Part shown: piece by piece, positions 26,898 to 35,760 of the stretch | How the letters are laid out: each line of letters opens with the position of its first letter | Numbering within the stretch: position 1 is the stretch's first letter | Assembly (NCBI GenBank): GCA_965223165.1 | Contig: CBDCVQ010000003.1 | Span: forward strand, 124,001 to 188,000 | Source of the DNA: JABDMH01 sp965223165 | GTDB taxonomy: Bacteria > Bacteroidota > Bacteroidia > Chitinophagales > Saprospiraceae | Direction: 5' to 3' | Length of the DNA stretch: 64,000 nt | The notes under the pieces: generated by a model | The model's database searches: none | What the model saw: the letters and a program-made list of their open reading frames with translations, nothing else | Told to the model about the DNA's origin: nothing | Program-made: the position numbers and the translations under genes

Positions 26898-28196
26898 ATG
26901 CGTATAGTAAGATTCTTTGCCATCCAGCAAGCCGGTTCTTCCCTTCGCACCGAGCTCATTGGGGGCCTGACAACATTTCTGGCCATGTCCTACATCTTGT
27001 TTGTCAATCCGAGTGTACTCTCGGAGACGGGCATGGACAAAGGAGCCCTGATCACGACGACGGCGCTCGCGTCCTTTGCCGGAACCTTGCTCGCTGGGGT
27101 ATGGGCCCGGGTACCATTTGCCATGGCACCTGGCATGGGACTCAACGCCTTCTTCACCTATACCCTGGTGCTGGGCGAAGGCTTACCCTGGCAGACCGCC
27201 TTGGGGGTTGTTTTTCTTTCCGGGGTCTTTTTCCTCATACTGACCACTGTCGGGCTGCGATAAAAGATGGCCGAAGCCATACCGCTGTCCTTGAAACTGG
27301 CCTGTGGTGGAGGTATCGGTCTATTTATCGCCTTCATCGGCTTGAAGAATCTGGGGTTGGTGACCGCTCATGCGGCTACGTTGGTCTCGATGGGACCCCT
27401 TACGCCGGAATTGATGATCGGTCTGGTCGGACTGCTCCTAATCCTGGTGTTGGATCAGTACCGGTTTAAAGGGGCGATCTTGATCGGAATCCTCTTTTCG
27501 ACCCTCCTGGCGATTGGTCTGGGTTTGGTGCCTTGGCCCCGGGAACTCTTATCAGCCCCACCATCCCTTGCTCCGATCGCGTTTCAGTTGGACATTGGTG
27601 CGGCGCTGCGATGGTCTATGGTGGCCTCGATCTTCTCTTTCATGTTTGTCGACCTACTGGATTCCATTGGTACCATCGTGGCCTGTGCGCAGGAGGCACG
27701 CATGATGGAAGAGGATGGCAAAATCAAACCCATGGGAAGGGTATTGTCCGCCGACGCATTAGCCACGACCCTCGGTGCGCTGCTCGGTACCAGCACGACA
27801 ACCACCTACATTGAGTCAGGTGCGGGGATTGCCGCCGGCGCCCGGACCGGCCTGGCCAGTATCGCCACGGCAGTGCTATTTCTGGTGGCACTTTTCTTTA
27901 CCCCGATCATTTCGATGGTGCCCGCTTATGCCACCGCGCCGGCCCTCATCGTGGTGGGCATCTACATGCTAAAGCACATACGGGAGATCCCCTTCGATCG
28001 TGTTGGCGACTTCGCTCCGGCCTTTCTGACACTGGTGCTGATGCCTTTGACGCACAGCATCAGCATTGGCTTTTCCTTCGGGTTTGTCAGCTACTTGCTG
28101 CTAGCTGCACTGGGAGGAAGGGGCAAACAACAACCCGTCATCCTTTGGGTCATCGGACTCTTGGCGCTGGTGAATCTCATCGTCCATGGACACTAG
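26898..28196 (+). pseudogene. NCS2-type purine permease with in-frame stop
   Basis: The two parts, 26898-27263 and 27267-28196, are in the same frame, separated by one TAA at 27261-27263. Joined, they give about 432 residues, the usual length for AzgA/PbuG-type adenine-guanine-hypoxanthine permeases. Family motifs are intact on both sides: TELIGGLTTFLAMSYILFVNP, FAMAPGMGLNAFFTYTLV, then IPLSLKLACGGGIGLFIAF, ALLGTSTTTTYIESGAGIAAG and FTPIISMVPAYATAPALIVVG. The stop interrupts GLR-x-KMAEAIP at a site where homologues usually carry another residue, so CAA to TAA is the simplest change. It could be genuine decay, a recent mutation or a sequence error. About ten membrane helices are expected. Confidence 0.82.
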
Positions 28197-28304
28197 AGTT
28201 TGTAGGCAAAATTCTTCATTTCAGTCTCTGCACTGGGATGGATTTGTAAATTGCTCCCGAAACCTTCATCACACCCACCTGCAAAATCGACCTGAGCACC
28301 GCAA

Positions 28305-28922
28305 ATGCAATATCAGAAGATCACCTCCGGAGGCACGATCATCGAGTTTCACAACAATTGGCTCGGTGAAGAAACAGTGATTGTCAATGGACAAATCGTC
28401 TCCAAAAAATCCTCCATTTGGGGCACCAGCCACTACTTCACCGTGATGGAAAATGGACACACCATACGTTATATTCTCACTTCTAAAGTCAGCGAGAGCA
28501 TGCAGGTCGCCTTGGATCTGAGTAAAAATGGCATCCTGGTCCAAGGGGATATTCCGGTAAGATTTGGCAGCAAACCTAGACAGCCAAAGAACCACGCCAA
28601 GCGAGCAGGATTGCTCAAACTGCAGGAATATGATCTGGCTGGAGCATTAGCGGATCTCGAGCAGGCAAAGAAGTTCAATCCAGACGATCCGGAAATCTAC
28701 TTTCACATGGCCTGTGCCTACTCGGTCATGGAGAAGACCCGATCCGGATTTGAGAGTCTGCAGAAGGCTGTCTCTCTGGGTCTGCAGGACACGGAAATCA
28801 TACTTAATCACGACATGCTGGCTTTTCTGAGAATCCACAAGTCTTTCGAGGATTTCTTAGAAAGCGGATTTACTGCCTTTGACTCAGATGCAGTGACCGA
28901 CCCGACGGATGGTGAGGACTAG
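28305..28922 (+). CDS. TPR-containing protein with N-terminal beta domain
   Basis: This 205-residue cytoplasmic protein has a strand-rich N-terminal part of about 90 residues (IIEFHNNWLGEETVIVNG, SIWGTSHYFTVMENG) and a C-terminal TPR region around residues 100-160 (LQEYDLAGALADLEQAKKFNPDDPEIYFHMACAYSVME). A short acidic tail follows. No enzyme motif is seen. It stands between the permease and the heme protein gene, with no operon evidence. Confidence 0.78.
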   Translation: MQYQKITSGGTIIEFHNNWLGEETVIVNGQIVSKKSSIWGTSHYFTVMENGHTIRYILTSKVSESMQVALDLSKNGILVQGDIPVRFGSKPRQPKNHAKRAGLLKLQEYDLAGALADLEQAKKFNPDDPEIYFHMACAYSVMEKTRSGFESLQKAVSLGLQDTEIILNHDMLAFLRIHKSFEDFLESGFTAFDSDAVTDPTDGED

Positions 28923-29046
28923 AAGGTGCGAAAACTCAGCTACTACCTGAAATGGCACCACCAGCGAAAAGCATCGATCGGCTGCACTCCATATTCTCCG
29001 CACATTGCACTATTTTTCCACTACACTCGATAGCTACCATATCATT

Positions 29047-32000
29047 ATGAAACTTTCCACCATCCTCTTTCTGTGCCTGCTGTTGACCGCCTTGGGCTGC
29101 GACAACGCTGCCTCTGATCACTCCCTGGGCTTCGCCTCCCTTAGTGAACAGGAGAAGCGCCTGCCCGAAAATGCCAAGTACGCCATGGAGCTGTATCCCG
29201 GGCTACAGATCGGGACCTTCGCGGCAGAACCCATGATCGTCAATCCCACCAACCTGGACATCGACGAACGCGGTCGGATCTGGATGTGTGAAGCCACGAA
29301 CTACCGCATGCGATTCAATCCGCAAAACCCTTATCGAGATGCAGGTGATCGCGTGCTCATCTTGGAAGACACCACCGGCGACGGACGGGCGGATATCCAA
29401 AAGGTCTTTTACCAGGGTGAGGATATTAACGCCGCCCTAGGCATCGCGGTCCTAGGTGATCGCGTCTATGTCTCCCATAGTCCTAGCATCCTCATCCTGC
29501 AGGACCTGGACGGCGATGATGTGGCCGATACCAAGGATACCTTGTTTACCGGCATTGGAGGGCCGCAAGATGATCATGGCGTGCATGCCATCACCTTCGG
29601 CCCGGATGGTAAGCTCTATTTCAACTTTGGTAATGCCGGCAAGCAACTGCTGCACAAGGATGGTTCGCCGGTTTTAGATCAGGAGGGTCGACCCATGCGC
29701 ACGGGTGGGGAGCCATACTGGCACGGGGTCACCTTTCGGTGCGACCCGGACGGCTCCAACCTGGAAGTGATTGGACATAACTTTCGCAATATCTACGAGG
29801 TGGCGGTGGACTCGTACGGTGCGCCTTGGCAATCGGACAACGACGACGACGGAAACCGAGGTGTACGCATCAACTACGTGATGGATTATGGCAACTACGG
29901 TTACCGCGATGCGCTAACGGGGGACTCGTGGAGGGTACGCCGGGTGGGGATGCACGAAGAAATACCCAAGAGGCATTGGCACCTCAACGACCCGGGCGTC
30001 GTTCCAAACCTGCTGCAGACGGGATCGGGATCTCCCTGCGGCATGGTCGTCTACGAGGGATCCCTGCTGCCCGCTGTCTTCCAGGGGGAGATGATCCATT
30101 GTGAAGCCGGGCATCAGGTGGTACGGGCTTATCCCGTACGGCGAGTAGGGGCCGGCTACCAGGCCGAGGTGGTCAACCTCTTGAAGAGTGAAGACCTTTG
30201 GTTTCGGCCATCCGATGTGTGCACCGCCCCAGATGGCTCGATCTTTGTCTCGGACTGGTACGATTCATACGTAGGTGGCAATGTCATGAATGATCCCGAC
30301 CGCGGACGTATTTATCGCATCGCCCCCAAAGCGATGGATTATCGGATCACGCCGCCCGATGTGGAGACCATCGATGGCGCGATGGAAGCACTGCTGAGTC
30401 CCAACATGTCTACCCGATACCTGGCTTGGAACCGACTGCATCAAGCTGGCCAGGAGGCTGAATCAGCCTTGCTGGATCTATATGAGCATGGAGACCCACA
30501 CGAACAAGCACGCGCCTTCTGGCTACTGGTTCGCATCTCCGGCAAGACCGATCACTACATCAGGCAGGCCTTGACCCACGAAAACACCAATCTACAGATC
30601 GCTGGCCTACGGGCAGCGAGGTACTGGTCGACCGACAAGATACCCATGTATGTCGCATCGGTCCTCGAGGCGGAGGCGGACGTGAGAAGAGAGGCCGCCG
30701 TCAGCCTCCGCTATCAGGGCACGGAGCAGGCCGCCAAGCTCTGGACAAAATTGGCCCAACAGCATGATGGCAGCGATCGCTGGTATCTGGAGGCTCTCGG
30801 CATCGGCGCAGATAAGCACCCGTCCTATGTGGAGACCTATCTCCGCGATAACCAAACCGATCCTTCTACGCTCGGATATCGAGACATTGTCTGGCGTATG
30901 GCCGTTCCCTCTACCCTGCCCTTGCTAAAGGGACTGATCGAAGATCAGGACGTGCCGAAATCGGAACTGCCTCGATATTTTCGTGCCTTTCATTTTCATT
31001 CGCCCGAAGACAGGGACGCAGTGCTGGCAGGTCTGATTGATCTAGCCCATCCATGGAGGGACACTATCAATGCAATGGCGGTAGGGGCCATCAGTGCAGA
31101 CTACGCCAATGCGCATCCCGCAGTGAGGCAAAAGGTAATCGACCTGCTGCCGTCGATGCGAGGAACCCCGCAATGGCTATCTGTCATTGCCAGCTACCGA
31201 TTGCACGATCAAGTCGACGAATTGTGGGAAGAAATTCAGGACGCCAAAGACGAGGAGATAAAGGCGGAGATGCTGACCACTTTCTTCCGTCTGAAGGGCG
31301 CACCGATAGCGGAACAAGCGCTGCAAACGTCCGTCTCATCCGCCTACAACGAGATCATCGCTACCGTAGGAAGGGTCAATCATCCCGACGCCACACAGTT
31401 GCTGTGGCAACAGCTACAGAGGAGCGACCTGGAGTTAGGCACACGTAAGCGAGTGGCCGATGCCTTGGCTAACTCCGGGCAGGGGCTTCGCTTCCTGCAC
31501 GAGGTGGCCCAGCGAGGTGATCTGGATAGTGCCCTGCACACCACGGTGGGACTCCGGATGTTGACCGCCTGGAACACAGATCTCCGGTCATACGGCGCCG
31601 AGCTGCTGGGTCCTGCGGCCAGCGAGAGCGGTGATCCCTTGCCAGCGATCGCAGAGCTGGTACTGCTTGATGGTGATATCACAGCCGGTAGGAACGTTTT
31701 TGATACCTACTGTGCTACCTGTCATCAAGTCCAGGCAACAGGTATCGAGTTTGGCCCGGATCTCTCGGAGATTGGCAGTAAGCTGGGCAGAAAGGCTCTC
31801 TACTCGGCTATCCTCTATCCCAGCGGAGGCATAAGCTTTGGATATGAAGGATACGAGCTGACGACGACCGATGGCAGCGAATACACCGGCTATATCAGTA
31901 GCGAGAACGCCCAGGAGATTGTGCTGCGACTGATCGGTGGTGTTTCGCGGACCTTCGCCCGCTCGGAGATTCAGTCCATGGTCGAAATACCGACTTCTTT

Positions 32001-32097
32001 GATGACCCCGGATTTGCAGCGGGTGATGAAGCAGCAGGATTTGGTAGATCTGGTGCAATACCTCGAATCTCTAAAGAGCACACTGCCCGAGACCTAG
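29047..32097 (+). CDS. PVC-type heme-binding (CxxCH) propeller/HEAT lipoprotein
   Basis: The ATG at 29047 gives MKLSTILFLCLLLTALGC, a lipoprotein signal with Cys at 18; an upstream ATG adds 14 residues. The first 430 residues are a six-bladed propeller of the membrane-bound dehydrogenase type (LDIDERGRIWMCEATNYRM, VLILEDTTGDGRADI, AITFGPDGKLYFNFGNAG). Then comes a HEAT-like helical region (about 450-840). Last is the heme-binding domain with CATCH at residues 889-893 and GIEFGPDLSEIG, ending DLVQYLESLKS. The architecture is common in Planctomycetes and Saprospiria, and an outer-surface redox enzyme is likely. A MITE begins at its stop codon. Confidence 0.9.
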   Translation: MKLSTILFLCLLLTALGCDNAASDHSLGFASLSEQEKRLPENAKYAMELYPGLQIGTFAAEPMIVNPTNLDIDERGRIWMCEATNYRMRFNPQNPYRDAGDRVLILEDTTGDGRADIQKVFYQGEDINAALGIAVLGDRVYVSHSPSILILQDLDGDDVADTKDTLFTGIGGPQDDHGVHAITFGPDGKLYFNFGNAGKQLLHKDGSPVLDQEGRPMRTGGEPYWHGVTFRCDPDGSNLEVIGHNFRNIYEVAVDSYGAPWQSDNDDDGNRGVRINYVMDYGNYGYRDALTGDSWRVRRVGMHEEIPKRHWHLNDPGVVPNLLQTGSGSPCGMVVYEGSLLPAVFQGEMIHCEAGHQVVRAYPVRRVGAGYQAEVVNLLKSEDLWFRPSDVCTAPDGSIFVSDWYDSYVGGNVMNDPDRGRIYRIAPKAMDYRITPPDVETIDGAMEALLSPNMSTRYLAWNRLHQAGQEAESALLDLYEHGDPHEQARAFWLLVRISGKTDHYIRQALTHENTNLQIAGLRAARYWSTDKIPMYVASVLEAEADVRREAAVSLRYQGTEQAAKLWTKLAQQHDGSDRWYLEALGIGADKHPSYVETYLRDNQTDPSTLGYRDIVWRMAVPSTLPLLKGLIEDQDVPKSELPRYFRAFHFHSPEDRDAVLAGLIDLAHPWRDTINAMAVGAISADYANAHPAVRQKVIDLLPSMRGTPQWLSVIASYRLHDQVDELWEEIQDAKDEEIKAEMLTTFFRLKGAPIAEQALQTSVSSAYNEIIATVGRVNHPDATQLLWQQLQRSDLELGTRKRVADALANSGQGLRFLHEVAQRGDLDSALHTTVGLRMLTAWNTDLRSYGAELLGPAASESGDPLPAIAELVLLDGDITAGRNVFDTYCATCHQVQATGIEFGPDLSEIGSKLGRKALYSAILYPSGGISFGYEGYELTTTDGSEYTGYISSENAQEIVLRLIGGVSRTFARSEIQSMVEIPTSLMTPDLQRVMKQQDLVDLVQYLESLKSTLPET

Positions 32098-32321
32098 TAG
32101 AGTTTCGCATTAGATATGTTGAATAATTCTAATAGGATTTTGTTCGCAGACGAGGCATGACCGAGCGATCTCGAAGAGTCGAGCATGACAATGCGAGAAG
32201 TGAGGGAACCGCGAAAGCGGGTGGGTGGCTAGACATAGCCGTAGCTATGGCTAGGCTTTGCAACGAAGTATGCGGACAAAAGACATTAGAATAAGCTACA
32301 ATATTTAATGCGAAACTCTAC
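32097..32321. mobile_element. 225-bp MITE (copy A) with IS630-like ends
   Basis: The ends are exact inverted repeats: GTAGAGTTTCGCATTA at 32097 and its complement ending at 32321, flanked on both sides by TA (32095-32096 and 32322-32323), the target typical of IS630/Tc1-type elements. No coding capacity is seen. The interior has dyads such as GAACCGCGAAAGCGG and AGCCGTAGCTATGGCT. The right TA is shared with the IS630 element that follows. Related copies lie at about 37182 and 58718. The left end includes the TAG stop of the heme protein gene. Confidence 0.85.
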
Positions 32322-32323
32322 TA

Positions 32324-33527
32324 GTAGGCTTTCGCATTAAATATTGTGATAATATGTAATATATTCGTGTCTAGTAATCAAAATAATGAAAACATGGCAC
32401 GATCACGTAAAGTATTAAAGCTGAGCACGGCTGACAGGACTCATCTAGAGGAGATCTTGTGGAAAGGGAAATTGTCTGCCAGAGAGCTCAAGAGAGCTGA
32501 GATCCTTCTGAAGAGCAGTCAGGGCTACAGCAGTTCGGAAATTGCAGTGATGGTTGATAGACATTACAACACGGTTCGCAATGTGGTGAAACGATATTTG
32601 AAAGAGGGGCTGGAATCGGCGTTGAAGGAAAGACCAAGGCCAGGAGCCCCCAGGAAGATACATGAAAGAGAAGAAGCCGTAATTACCTCCTTGGCATGCA
32701 GTGAACCACCCGAAGGTCGCAGTCGGTGGACCTTAGAGCTATTGACTAATCATGTAGTTCAACTGACCGATTTGACGGAATTGCATCATGAGACCATTCG
32801 TCGTGTTTTAAAAAAAGTAAACTCAAACCGTGGCAGAGCCAGCAGTGGTGTATCGGAAAGCTCAATGGGGAGTATCTAGCTAGAATGGAGGACATTTTGG
32901 AGATCTATGGCAGTAAGTGTCCCGAAAAGACGGTAAGGTTGTGCTTTGACGAGCGCCCATGTCAGTTGATTGAGCAAGTCTATACTCCCATGAAAATGGA
33001 GGCTGGAAAGCCAATGCGAGAAGACTACGAATATAATCGAAATGGTACCTGCAGTTTGCTGATGGCTTACGACATCGATCGTGGCATCAGGATAGGTCAA
33101 GTGCGAAATCGAAGAACAAAAAAAGACTTTGCCGAAGTTCAGGATTGGATTGAACAGCAGTACCCAGAATATGACAGGATCATCATGATCCTGGATAATC
33201 TAAACACACATAATTACGGCTCTTTCTACGAGAACCTTCCTGTTGACCGAGCCAGCGAACTAAGGAACAAAATCGAGTTTCACTACACACCTAAGCATGG
33301 TAGTTGGCTCAATATGGTTGAAATAGAATTTGCTGCCTTGTCCAAACAGTGCTTGGATCGAAGGATTGGCTCGCAACCGGAACTATCCAAGCAGATCAAA
33401 GCATGGATGAAGCAGCGTAATCAAGACAAAACAAAGATATCCTGGAGTTTTACCGTAGCATCTGCACGTGATAAGATGGGGAGTCAATATGCCAAAGTCG
33501 TCAACAAAAATTAATGCGAAAGCCTAC
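32324..33527 (+). mobile_element. IS630-type insertion sequence, about 1204 bp
   Basis: The ends GTAGGCTTTCGCATTAA (from 32324) and its exact complement (to 33527) are flanked by TA on each side (32322-32323, 33528-33529). The 20-base string CTAGTAGGCTTTCGCATTAA at 32321 is repeated inverted at 33511-33530. Inside is one transposase in two overlapping frames. Base composition is more AT-rich than the surrounding genes. The termini match the adjacent MITE at 14 of the first 16 positions. Confidence 0.93.
32394..33514 (+). CDS. IS630 transposase, two frames joined by -1 frameshift
   Basis: The first frame (MARSRKVLKLS at 32394; an ATG 48 bases earlier is possible) ends at 32879 and encodes the helix-turn-helix part (YSSSEIAVMVDRHYNTVRNVVKRYL). 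The second frame, open to 33514, encodes the DDE domain with Asp in LCFDERP, Asp in MILDNLNTHN and Glu in GSWLNMVEIEF. At 32807-32816 the codons TTA AAA AAA contain T TTA AAA and A AAA AAA, ideal -1 slippery heptamers. Shifting there gives LKKSKLKPWQSQQWC, the sequence expected of an intact family member. All three catalytic residues are kept, so the enzyme may be active. Confidence 0.88.
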
Positions 33528-33554
33528 TAGTAGAACGACAAAACACAAAATGCC

Positions 33555-34091
33555 ATGCGAAAGATAGTTTACTACGTAGCGACGTCCTTGGATGGCTACA
33601 TATGCGGACCCAACAATGACATCTCCGGCTTTGCCGAGCATAGTGATGGTGTGGCCAAGTACCTGGACGACCTAAAAGAATTTGACACCGTCATTATGGG
33701 CCGCAAGACCTATGAATTTGGGTACCAATTTGGTCTCAAACCGGGACAGCCAGCCTATGCCCACATGGAGCATTTCATTTTTTCTGACACGCTTACTTTT
33801 GATCAGCCTCACGAAAAAGTACACGTGGTCAAGCGGGGGAATCTGGACCAGATCCGACAGTTGAAGGAAACCGACGGAACCGACATATATCTCTGCGGAG
33901 GCGGTGACTTTGCCGGTTGGCTCCTGGATCACGAAATGATAGATGTGCTCAAAATCAAACTAAACCCGCTCGTGCTGGGTGATGGCGTCACACTTTTTGG
34001 GCAAAGCAAAAAATCACATCAGTTGGACTTGATCTTGGGCGAATCCTATACAGAAGGTCTCTACATACTCACCTATGCCATCCGCTATTGA
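33555..34091 (+). CDS. Dihydrofolate reductase-like (RibD C-terminal) protein
   Basis: A 178-residue protein with the RibD-C/DHFR-like pattern: KIVYYVATSLDGYICGPNND at the N-terminus, DTVIMGRKTYEFG, and IYLCGGGDFAGWLL near residue 115, then KLNPLVLGDGVTLFG. Such stand-alone proteins are common in Bacteroidota and have no established substrate. The gene begins about 25 bases after the insertion sequence, so its native promoter may have been displaced by the IS. Confidence 0.9.
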   Translation: MRKIVYYVATSLDGYICGPNNDISGFAEHSDGVAKYLDDLKEFDTVIMGRKTYEFGYQFGLKPGQPAYAHMEHFIFSDTLTFDQPHEKVHVVKRGNLDQIRQLKETDGTDIYLCGGGDFAGWLLDHEMIDVLKIKLNPLVLGDGVTLFGQSKKSHQLDLILGESYTEGLYILTYAIRY

Positions 34092-34161
34092 CCTAAACGA
34101 AGGCTCCCGTCCTTCGTCCTTAACTCCGCTAATCCTTTCCACTTCATCATGATTTGTACCA

Positions 34162-35583
34162 ATGAATGATCGTCATCTACAAGCACGCATGCGGGCAGAA
34201 CTTCATGATCGCCGCCTTTATCAGCGGGCCATTTCGATGGCTATGGACTATGTACAACAGTCGACCAAACGTCCCACCTATCCCCAGCAAGAAGCGTTGG
34301 ATGCTCTACGGCATTTTGACGAAGACATGCCTCCAACGGGGTCAGATACGGAAGCTATTCTGTCGATGCTACATTCGTTGGGCGCCCCAGCCACTATACC
34401 GCAGATCGGAGGGCGGTACTATGGCTTTGTGACCGGTAGTGCGGTGCCAGCGGGCCTTGCCGCCAAGAGCCTGACCACCTTTTGGGATCAAAATGCGGCC
34501 CTGCATGTCCTGTCTCCGGTGGCTTCCAAGCTGGAAACCGTGGTCGAAGGCTGGCTTAGACAAGTACTGGGACTCCCCTCACAGGTCGTGGCCGGTTTTG
34601 TCAGCGGTAGCTCCCTGGCCAACTACTGTGGCCTGGCGGCAGCGCGGTATCGGCTGTTGGAGAGACTTGGCTGGAATGTCAACGAGCAGGGATTGATGGG
34701 CGCGCCAGCCCTCCGGGTGGTAGCGGGAAGACATGCCCATAGCACCATTCTGAAGGCAGTGGCCCTGCTGGGATTGGGTAGACAGCAGATCATGTGGGTG
34801 GACGTAGATGAGCAAGGTCGGATCCAGGCCGATCGGATGCCGCCCCTAGACGAGCAGACCCTGGTGATCTTACAAGCTGGCAATGTCAATAGTGGCGCCT
34901 TTGATGACTTCGAGCGGATCTGCGATCGAGCAAGGCAGGCCGGTGCCTGGATCCATATCGATGGCGCTTTTGGTCTTTGGGCAGCCGCTTGCCCATCGCT
35001 GAAGCATCTCACCGCAGGTTGCGAAATTGCGCATTCATGGGCCCTCGATGCGCACAAGACCCTAAATGCACCGTACGACAACGGCATCGTGCTCTGTAGT
35101 GACGGAGAGGCGCTACGGGCGGCCCTGCACATGAGCGGCAGCTACATTGTCGTCAGCGAAGAACGTGACGGCATGTTTTACACGCCTGAAATGTCTCGTC
35201 GGGCTCGGATCTTCGAACTCTGGGCGACTATGAAATACCTGGGTGCCACGGGTATCGACAGCCTTGTCTCGTCCTTGCACGAACGCGCCCGGGAGTTTGC
35301 CGAGCAGATCTGTGCATTGGAAGGCTTTCAGGTCGTCAACGAAGTGGTGTTCAATCAGGTACTGGTCCAATGCGATTCAGATCAGTTGACCCGGTCAGTG
35401 CTGCGGCTAGTACAGGAACAACGAGACTGCTGGGTGGGTGGCGCGAAGTGGTTTGAAAGAGATGTGATCAGAGTCAGCCTATCATCGTGGATGACAGATA
35501 GCGAAGATGTGATCATCAGTGTAAAATCGTTTGCACGAGCACTGGACAGGGTACAGTCCGATACTGCCGGCCCCCATCGCTAG
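34162..35583 (+). CDS. PLP-dependent group II decarboxylase-family protein
   Basis: This 473-residue protein has the fold type I decarboxylase layout: SPVASKLETVVEGWLRQVLG, FVSGSSLANYCGLAAARY for the phosphate-binding region, AGNVNSGAFDDF, the cofactor Asp in WIHIDGAFGLWAA and the Schiff-base Lys in ALDAHKTLNAPYDNG. Relatives decarboxylate aromatic or acidic amino acids; some act as aldolases or aminotransferase-like enzymes. Substrate cannot be assigned. It stands alone, 70 bases after the DHFR-like gene. Confidence 0.88.
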   Translation: MNDRHLQARMRAELHDRRLYQRAISMAMDYVQQSTKRPTYPQQEALDALRHFDEDMPPTGSDTEAILSMLHSLGAPATIPQIGGRYYGFVTGSAVPAGLAAKSLTTFWDQNAALHVLSPVASKLETVVEGWLRQVLGLPSQVVAGFVSGSSLANYCGLAAARYRLLERLGWNVNEQGLMGAPALRVVAGRHAHSTILKAVALLGLGRQQIMWVDVDEQGRIQADRMPPLDEQTLVILQAGNVNSGAFDDFERICDRARQAGAWIHIDGAFGLWAAACPSLKHLTAGCEIAHSWALDAHKTLNAPYDNGIVLCSDGEALRAALHMSGSYIVVSEERDGMFYTPEMSRRARIFELWATMKYLGATGIDSLVSSLHERAREFAEQICALEGFQVVNEVVFNQVLVQCDSDQLTRSVLRLVQEQRDCWVGGAKWFERDVIRVSLSSWMTDSEDVIISVKSFARALDRVQSDTAGPHR

Positions 35584-35760
35584 TAGAGGCTATTTCATGA
35601 GCTACACCGTTTATTTTGGCATTTTTACTCTTCGAAGCTCGCTCCCGGTTCTGCCCACGATTAAGACCAATGAAATCCTCAAACGATTTGACTAAAACTC
35701 AGGAAACAGACCCATGGTTTTGGATAAAGGCAGGATGCAACCAATCAAAAAATCAAGACT

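Noticed and set aside
26771..27469. 232-codon frame across the cupin-permease junction
   Set aside because: It overlaps the permease in another frame and its translation has no domain pattern; it is a shadow of the real gene.
34098..34117. ACGAAGG/CCTTCGT hairpin after the DHFR-like gene
   Set aside because: Seven-base stem without a following T run; too weak to call as a terminator.
35580..35602. CTAGTAGAGGCTATTTCAT resembling an IS630/MITE end
   Set aside because: Only the first nine bases match the terminal repeat and no partner end or core sequence is near; chance overlap with the stop codon is likely.
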